Source of the DNA: an uncultured Lachnospiraceae bacterium | Lineage (GTDB): Bacteria; Bacillota; Clostridia; Lachnospirales; Lachnospiraceae | Assembly: GCA_944384015.1 (NCBI GenBank) | Contig: CALWRT010000156.1 | Span: 1-46,179, forward strand | Direction of reading: 5' to 3' | DNA length: 46,179 nucleotides | The notes under the pieces: generated by a model | The model's database searches: none | What the model saw: only the letters and a program-made list of their open reading frames with translations | Told to the model about the DNA's origin: nothing | Part shown: in pieces, positions 41,868 through 46,179 of the stretch | Layout: each line of letters opens with the position of its first letter | How positions within the stretch are numbered: position 1 is the first letter of the stretch | Position numbers and translations under genes: made by a program

Positions 41868-44800
41868 CTATTCCACGCTCTTGAGAGACTCTACCATATC
41901 GATCTTCCTCAGCGTAAAATACATGCCGCCGTTGACAATCCCGGAGAACAGAAGAGTGAAGAGCGCCGCGTACAGATAACTGGCTCCTCCAATCACGCGG
42001 CCGAACATCATAGTGTCAATCTCCGCTGTCAGAATGACGAAATGGTGCAAAGCGACTCCCATTCCGATGCCAAGCCCGGTTCCGATCACTGTCAGCACGA
42101 CATTTTCCCGCAGCACATAGGCGGAGACTTCTTTATTGTAGAAGCCCAGCACCCGCAAAGTCGCCAATTCTCTCCTTCTCTCCGTGATGTTGATATTATT
42201 TAGGTTATACAGCACCACAAAGGCAAGCAGCCCTGCAGAAATTACAATGACATAGATCAAGGCATCCATGCTCTTGAGCATATTCAGCACCCGCTCGTTT
42301 GTGCCGCTCTGGAAAGTAACCGATGCCACGCCGTCCATCTCCATATAATCAGCCTGGAACGCGTCTTCTGAAGCCTCATCCTCCGCTGCATTTCTCGTGT
42401 AGAAACAGCTGAATGAAGCTTCTTCCCCGAACAGCCTGGCATAGAGATCTCTGCTCATATAGACGTAATGCATGAAATAATTTTCCGCAATCCCATCCAC
42501 AGTAACCTGATACCGCTGCATATCGTCATCTTCCAGGTAAATCTCATCTCCCACCTGAACATCCAGCAGGCTGGAAAGCTTCTCTGTGATGATCACTCCA
42601 TTATCTGAGAGCGCCAGCGGTTCATGGCCGATCCTCTCCCTCAGAGTGATAAAATCCGTGAGCTTTTCCTTTTCATACGGGACAATCAGGTAACTGCTCT
42701 TCGTCCCCGACTCTTGGCTGCTCCCCACATCAATGGACATCTCTTCCACGCGCAGGGATTCCTCCACTCGCTCATCGGCGGCCAGTTCCTGGGAAAAGCT
42801 TACGATCTCATCTTCAGACAGATCGTCTTCCAGCATAATACTCCCCGTATAATTGCGGATCTCTCCGAATTCAATATTCCCGATAGCCTCCAGGGAATCC
42901 TGTACGCCAAATCCCACCAGGAGCAGGGCCGTACAGCCGCCGATCCCAAAAATCGTCATAAAGAACCGCTTCTTATAGCGGAACAAATTACGGGCAGTAG
43001 ATTTATACGTAAAACTAAGCCTCTTCCATAGGAAGGGAAGCTTCTCCAGCAGCACTCTCTTGCCGGATTTCGGCGGCACAGGGCGCATCAGCAGAGCTGG
43101 AGTCTCTCTCATCTCTTTATAGCAGGCCAGGAATGCTGCGCCGGTCGTGCAGGCTACCGCAAGCACAGTGGACAGCAGAGAATAATATACATGCATAGGG
43201 GCCACAATATCCGGCAGATTGTTATACATAATTTTATAGGCATTGATAATGACTACCGGGAAGACTTTCTGCCCTACAACGCATCCCGCAGCGCTCCCGA
43301 TGATGCTGGCCAGAAACGCATAATAGAGATATTTCCTTGCAATATCCCAGCGGCTGTAGCCCAGCGCTTTCTTTGTGCCTATCTGGGTGCGCTGTTCTTC
43401 CACCATCCGCGTCATCGTGGTTAAGCTCACCAGGGCTGCCACTAGGAAGAAAATGGCAGGAACAACTTCCCCGATCGCTCCGATCCGCTCTGCATTCTGC
43501 CCATACTCCACATAAGTCTCAATCGTATTACGGTCCAAAATATACCATTCCGGCACTTCCAGATCCTCTAACTCCTGCCTTGCATCCGCCAGTTCTGCCT
43601 CTGCATCGGCAATTTCACTCTCCGCGTCAGCGCTCTCCTCTTCGAATTCTGCCCAGCCGTCAGCCAGCTCGGCTTCCCCGTCGGCCAATTCCACCCGGGC
43701 ATCCGCCAATTCACTCTCTCCGTCGGATACTTCCTGCCTTGCATCGGCCAGCTGTGCCTCTCCGTCGGCCAGCTCAGCTTCCTTCTCCTCCAGCGTCGCC
43801 TTTGCTTCTTCCAGCTCATCCAGCGCTTTCTGGATCTCCCAATAACCGGCTTCCCATGCGGCCTCCTGCTCTGTCAGATACTGGTCAGTAGCCGCAAGAG
43901 CCGCCTCCTGTTCTGCTAGGGCGCTCTCATTGGCTGCAAGTTCCTGCCTGGAGGCCTCAATCTGAGCCAGCATCTGGGCTTTCTCCTCTTCGCTGATCTC
44001 CATTTCCAGTATCTGGGCTTCCTGGGCGTCCAGCTGGGCCTTTGCCTGCTCTATCTGAGCTTTTGCTCCATTGACTTGCTCATAGCCGGCATTCCATTCC
44101 TGGCGGGCGTCCGCCAGCTGGGCTTCCGATTCTTTCAGAGTATCCATAGCATCCACACACTGATATACTCCATTCTGATATTCTTCCCACCCATCGGCCA
44201 GCTGAACCTTCCCGTCGGCAATCTCCGCCTCCGCATCGGCCAGCTCCTGGCGGGCGTCCGCCAAATCGGCTTCGCCGTCGGCAATTTCCGTCCGGGCATC
44301 CGCCAACTCCGTCTCGCCGTCTTCCAATTCCTGACGGGCGTCGGCAAGCTCTGCCTTGGCATCATCAATTTCCTGCTGCCCATCAGCAATTGCTTCCTCC
44401 GCCTCTGTCCTTACCTCTTCATATCGAATCTGGCATCGCTCTTCTTCTATTGCTTCTATACGGTCCTGCACCTGTTCAACCAAGTCGTCATACTCATCCG
44501 TATAGCATTCCAGCTCCAGCGCCCCGTCCACGGTCAAGTCAATCTCTGTATAGGATTCCAGGGTAAAGTCCTCCGGAAGCAGAATTAGGAATCCCTGCAG
44601 ACTCCCAGTTCCGATGGAAGTGGTTCCCCTCTCCAGTGACAAATAGAGAGAAGTCGTCCCGAACCCGACAACTTCCAGGCTGTCCGTGGCCACAATATCC
44701 TCCAGCGCGGTATCATCTCCGCTTAACAAATTTACGGTATCCCCCACCGCAATTCCGTACTCCTGGGCCATCGCCTCATCCATCAGGCATTCTCCCGACT

Positions 44801-45179
44801 GTTCGGGAAGACGGCCCTCCGTCACGGTAATCCTGTTCATGTCCTCCTGCAGGGACATCAGCTTCACCGCGGCTCTAGATTCTTCCAGCTGCCAGAACAC
44901 ATCATAGCTGTACGCCGGGGATACCTGACGAATCCCTTCCATCTCTTCCAGTGCCTGGACATCCTCCTGGGTTAGCCCTAAGCCTCCTATCACCTGGATA
45001 TCCCGCATATTAGAATTGTCATAGAACCGATCCGCGCTCAGGCGCATATCCGGCTCTGTGGCACGCAGCCCAGAGAAAAATGCCGTACCAAGGGCCACAA
45101 TCAGAAAAATGGACAGAAACCGATTAAGCGTCCGGTATACTTCCATATAAAAATCTTTCTTCAGCGCCTTTTTCTTCAT
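41868..45179 (-). CDS. FtsX/MacB-like ABC exporter permease with long heptad-repeat extracellular domain
   Basis: A 1103-residue permease. An N-terminal helix (about 17-38) is followed by an extracellular MacB-like domain (about 45-240). Next is a coiled-coil region (about 255-545) made of repeats such as ELADGEAELADARQ. The first FtsX domain comes after it (IGEVVPAIFFLVAALVSL, about 560, with the TKKALGYSRWDIARK cytoplasmic loop). A helix near 745 leads to a second extracellular domain, and a C-terminal FtsX domain has LATLRVLGFYNKEVS. AGGAAGG precedes the ATG. With the ATPase at 45217 it forms an exporter or mechanotransmission complex. Relatives act in lipoprotein or peptide handling; cargo is unknown. 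Confidence 0.9.
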   Translation of the reverse strand: MKKKALKKDFYMEVYRTLNRFLSIFLIVALGTAFFSGLRATEPDMRLSADRFYDNSNMRDIQVIGGLGLTQEDVQALEEMEGIRQVSPAYSYDVFWQLEESRAAVKLMSLQEDMNRITVTEGRLPEQSGECLMDEAMAQEYGIAVGDTVNLLSGDDTALEDIVATDSLEVVGFGTTSLYLSLERGTTSIGTGSLQGFLILLPEDFTLESYTEIDLTVDGALELECYTDEYDDLVEQVQDRIEAIEEERCQIRYEEVRTEAEEAIADGQQEIDDAKAELADARQELEDGETELADARTEIADGEADLADARQELADAEAEIADGKVQLADGWEEYQNGVYQCVDAMDTLKESEAQLADARQEWNAGYEQVNGAKAQIEQAKAQLDAQEAQILEMEISEEEKAQMLAQIEASRQELAANESALAEQEAALAATDQYLTEQEAAWEAGYWEIQKALDELEEAKATLEEKEAELADGEAQLADARQEVSDGESELADARVELADGEAELADGWAEFEEESADAESEIADAEAELADARQELEDLEVPEWYILDRNTIETYVEYGQNAERIGAIGEVVPAIFFLVAALVSLTTMTRMVEEQRTQIGTKKALGYSRWDIARKYLYYAFLASIIGSAAGCVVGQKVFPVVIINAYKIMYNNLPDIVAPMHVYYSLLSTVLAVACTTGAAFLACYKEMRETPALLMRPVPPKSGKRVLLEKLPFLWKRLSFTYKSTARNLFRYKKRFFMTIFGIGGCTALLLVGFGVQDSLEAIGNIEFGEIRNYTGSIMLEDDLSEDEIVSFSQELAADERVEESLRVEEMSIDVGSSQESGTKSSYLIVPYEKEKLTDFITLRERIGHEPLALSDNGVIITEKLSSLLDVQVGDEIYLEDDDMQRYQVTVDGIAENYFMHYVYMSRDLYARLFGEEASFSCFYTRNAAEDEASEDAFQADYMEMDGVASVTFQSGTNERVLNMLKSMDALIYVIVISAGLLAFVVLYNLNNINITERRRELATLRVLGFYNKEVSAYVLRENVVLTVIGTGLGIGMGVALHHFVILTAEIDTMMFGRVIGGASYLYAALFTLLFSGIVNGGMYFTLRKIDMVESLKSVE
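43560..44390. repeat. Degenerate tandem repeat coding for heptads in the permease
   Basis: Repeats of 21 or 42 bases encode variants of LADGEAE / LADARQE. They are dense at 43560-43790 and 44190-44390, with a less regular Ala/Gln/Glu-rich coiled coil between. The two dense blocks probably form antiparallel arms of one hairpin-like coiled coil. Confidence 0.8.
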
Positions 45180-45216
45180 GTCGATTCCTTCCTAATCACG
45201 CGGGCCCTTCTGCCTC

Positions 45217-45921
45217 TTACCACTCAATGTCCTCCACTGGCTGCGGATGCTCATTCACTTCAATGCCCGAAGCCCGGCCATTCTTAATATGGATGACCCG
45301 GTCAGCCATCGGCGCAATCGCCTGATTATGGGTAATAACTATGACGGTCATCCCCTTTTCCCGGCATGTATCCTGCAGCAGTTTTAAGATCGCCTTCCCA
45401 GTCTGATAATCCAAAGCCCCGGTTGGCTCATCGCACAGCAGCAGCTTCGGATTCTTGGCTAATGCCCGGGCGATAGCGACTCTCTGCTGTTCACCTCCGG
45501 ACAGCTGCGCAGGGAAATTATCCCTTCGGTCATGCAGTCCTACTTCGTCCAATACCTGGCCCGCATCCAGGGGATCCTTACATATCTGCAGAGCCAATTC
45601 TACATTCTCCAGCGCTGTCAGATTCTGAATCAAATTATAGAACTGGAACACAAATCCAATCTCATCTCTTCGGTAAGCGGTCAGCTGCTTCTCTTTATAA
45701 CTGCTGATATCTTCTCCGTCCACGAGCACCTGCCCGCTGGTACAGCTGTCCATGCCTCCCAGAATGTTCAGAACCGTCGTCTTGCCCGCGCCGCTCGGCC
45801 CAACAATCACGACGAATTCTCCCTTGCCTATATCAAAATTCATGCCGTCTACCGCACAGATCTGCACTTCTCCCATCTGATAGATCTTGCGCACATCCCT
45901 TAAGCTGACATATGGCTCCAT
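45217..45921 (-). CDS. ABC transporter ATPase (LolD/MacB-ATPase class)
   Basis: ATPase of the exporter, 234 residues. GPSGAGKTT (Walker A, about 41-49), [15 protein letters not shown] (signature, about 145) and [12 protein letters not shown] (Walker B, about 168) are intact. The class is shown by [19 protein letters not shown] and [19 protein letters not shown]. The start [12 protein letters not shown] at 45921 has AAGGAGG 5 bases upstream; the longer frame to 45963 has none. The permease gene follows 37 bases after its stop, so the two form an operon. Confidence 0.95.
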   Translation of the reverse strand: MEPYVSLRDVRKIYQMGEVQICAVDGMNFDIGKGEFVVIVGPSGAGKTTVLNILGGMDSCTSGQVLVDGEDISSYKEKQLTAYRRDEIGFVFQFYNLIQNLTALENVELALQICKDPLDAGQVLDEVGLHDRRDNFPAQLSGGEQQRVAIARALAKNPKLLLCDEPTGALDYQTGKAILKLLQDTCREKGMTVIVITHNQAIAPMADRVIHIKNGRASGIEVNEHPQPVEDIEW

Positions 45922-46018
45922 AATTTCCTCCTTCGGTAAGTTTCCTGCTGGTGCCTTTGACATTATTTTTTATTTTAACACAACTATCCCCTCGTGATAA
46001 AGCGCCCACCATGAAAAA

Positions 46019-46048
46019 AGTATAAAAACAGTTTAAACTATTTTTGAA
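46019..46048 (-). promoter_or_regulatory. Probable promoter and operator of the ABC exporter operon
   Basis: A -10 TATACT (46024-46019) on the minus strand, with only a weak -35 (TTCAAA, 46048-46043, 18-base spacer). A 22-base near-palindrome, AAAAACAGTTTAAACTATTTTT (46024-46045, split here as two arms about GTTTAAAC), fills the spacer. That is the usual layout of a repressor-controlled exporter, but no regulator gene is in view. Confidence 0.45.
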
Positions 46049-46102
46049 CCGCATCTTTCCATCAGCGGTGATGTACTTATAGGAACTTGCGCCGAAATTC
46101 GC

Positions 46103-46158
46103 ATCCTGCAGCCGTCTGACTGCAGGATCTTGGGGATACCCGCGCCTTCCGGAGAAGG
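46103..46158. terminator. Hairpins near the window end
   Basis: ATCCTGCAG/CTGCAGGAT (46103-46128, 8-base loop) and GCCTTC/GAAGGC just beyond (about 46143-46158). No gene is visible from 45922 to 46179. They may end a gene lying outside the window; no T-run is seen. Confidence 0.4.
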
Positions 46159-46179
46159 CCCCCCCCTCCTGAATGGACT

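Noticed and set aside
46055..46179. Site-specific recombination site (FRT-like TATAGGAACTT)
   Set aside because: Only a partial half-site-like string is present, without a second inverted half or a recombinase gene.

Overview
This window looks like a chromosomal stretch from an anaerobic, endospore-forming Firmicute, most likely family Lachnospiraceae (Clostridium cluster XIVa). The pointers are an alpha/beta-type small acid-soluble spore protein with a sigma-G-like promoter, a Csp-like subtilase without a signal peptide, a PPi-dependent phosphofructokinase, AddAB instead of RecBCD, PyrK-linked class 1B dihydroorotate dehydrogenase, strong AGGAGG ribosome-binding sites, and roughly balanced base composition. 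Species cannot be named from the sequence. No rRNA, tRNA, CRISPR array, integrase or transposase was seen. All genes lie on the minus strand except an aldo/keto reductase and a phosphofructokinase (28.6-31.3 kb).

Layout (minus-strand operons listed in transcription order). (1) 1-2257: purE-purM-purN, late purine synthesis, with a consensus promoter and purN cut by the window edge. (2) 2293-5280: a VanZ-like protein and a small membrane protein, then a large M29-type aminopeptidase. (3) 5368-8990: pyrF-pyrK-pyrD-pyrE plus a 50-residue membrane protein, pyrimidine synthesis with a short leader and no attenuator seen. (4) 9115-15201: Csp-like subtilase, purple-acid-phosphatase-like lipoprotein, TPR lipoprotein and HflX. 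(5) 15308-27537: a cyclic-ureide/pyrimidine island. A Liv-type ABC importer (livJHMGF) with a leader of about 320 nt leads into a cyclic amidohydrolase. After a terminator come a CapA-like protein, an M20 carbamoylase-type amidase, dihydroorotase and a YjjG-like nucleotidase. A CdaR/PucR-type regulator with its own consensus promoter sits downstream. The simplest reading is import and two-step hydrolysis of a cyclic ureide (a hydantoin, dihydropyrimidine or allantoin-like compound) placed beside pyrimidine metabolism; the real substrate is unknown.

(6) 27592-31265: a DeoR-family regulator divergent from an unusual iron-sulfur aldo/keto reductase, with a perfect 25-bp palindrome between them, then pfp. 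(7) 31382-34009: an SASP gene, then the PadR-DUF1700-DUF4097-PspC envelope-stress-type operon with a palindrome across its promoter. (8) 34057-34291: a 160-nt element that folds on paper into a four-way junction, followed by a truncated 57-nt copy ending exactly at the addA stop codon. (9) 34292-41411: addB-addA, double-strand-break repair. (10) 41424-46050: a glyoxalase-fold protein, and an ABC exporter pair whose permease has a very long heptad-repeat extracellular region.

The least explained signals are the 34.06-34.29 kb structured repeat, the livJ leader RNA, and the substrate of the ureide island. All functional calls are from motif and context reading only; no database search was run.
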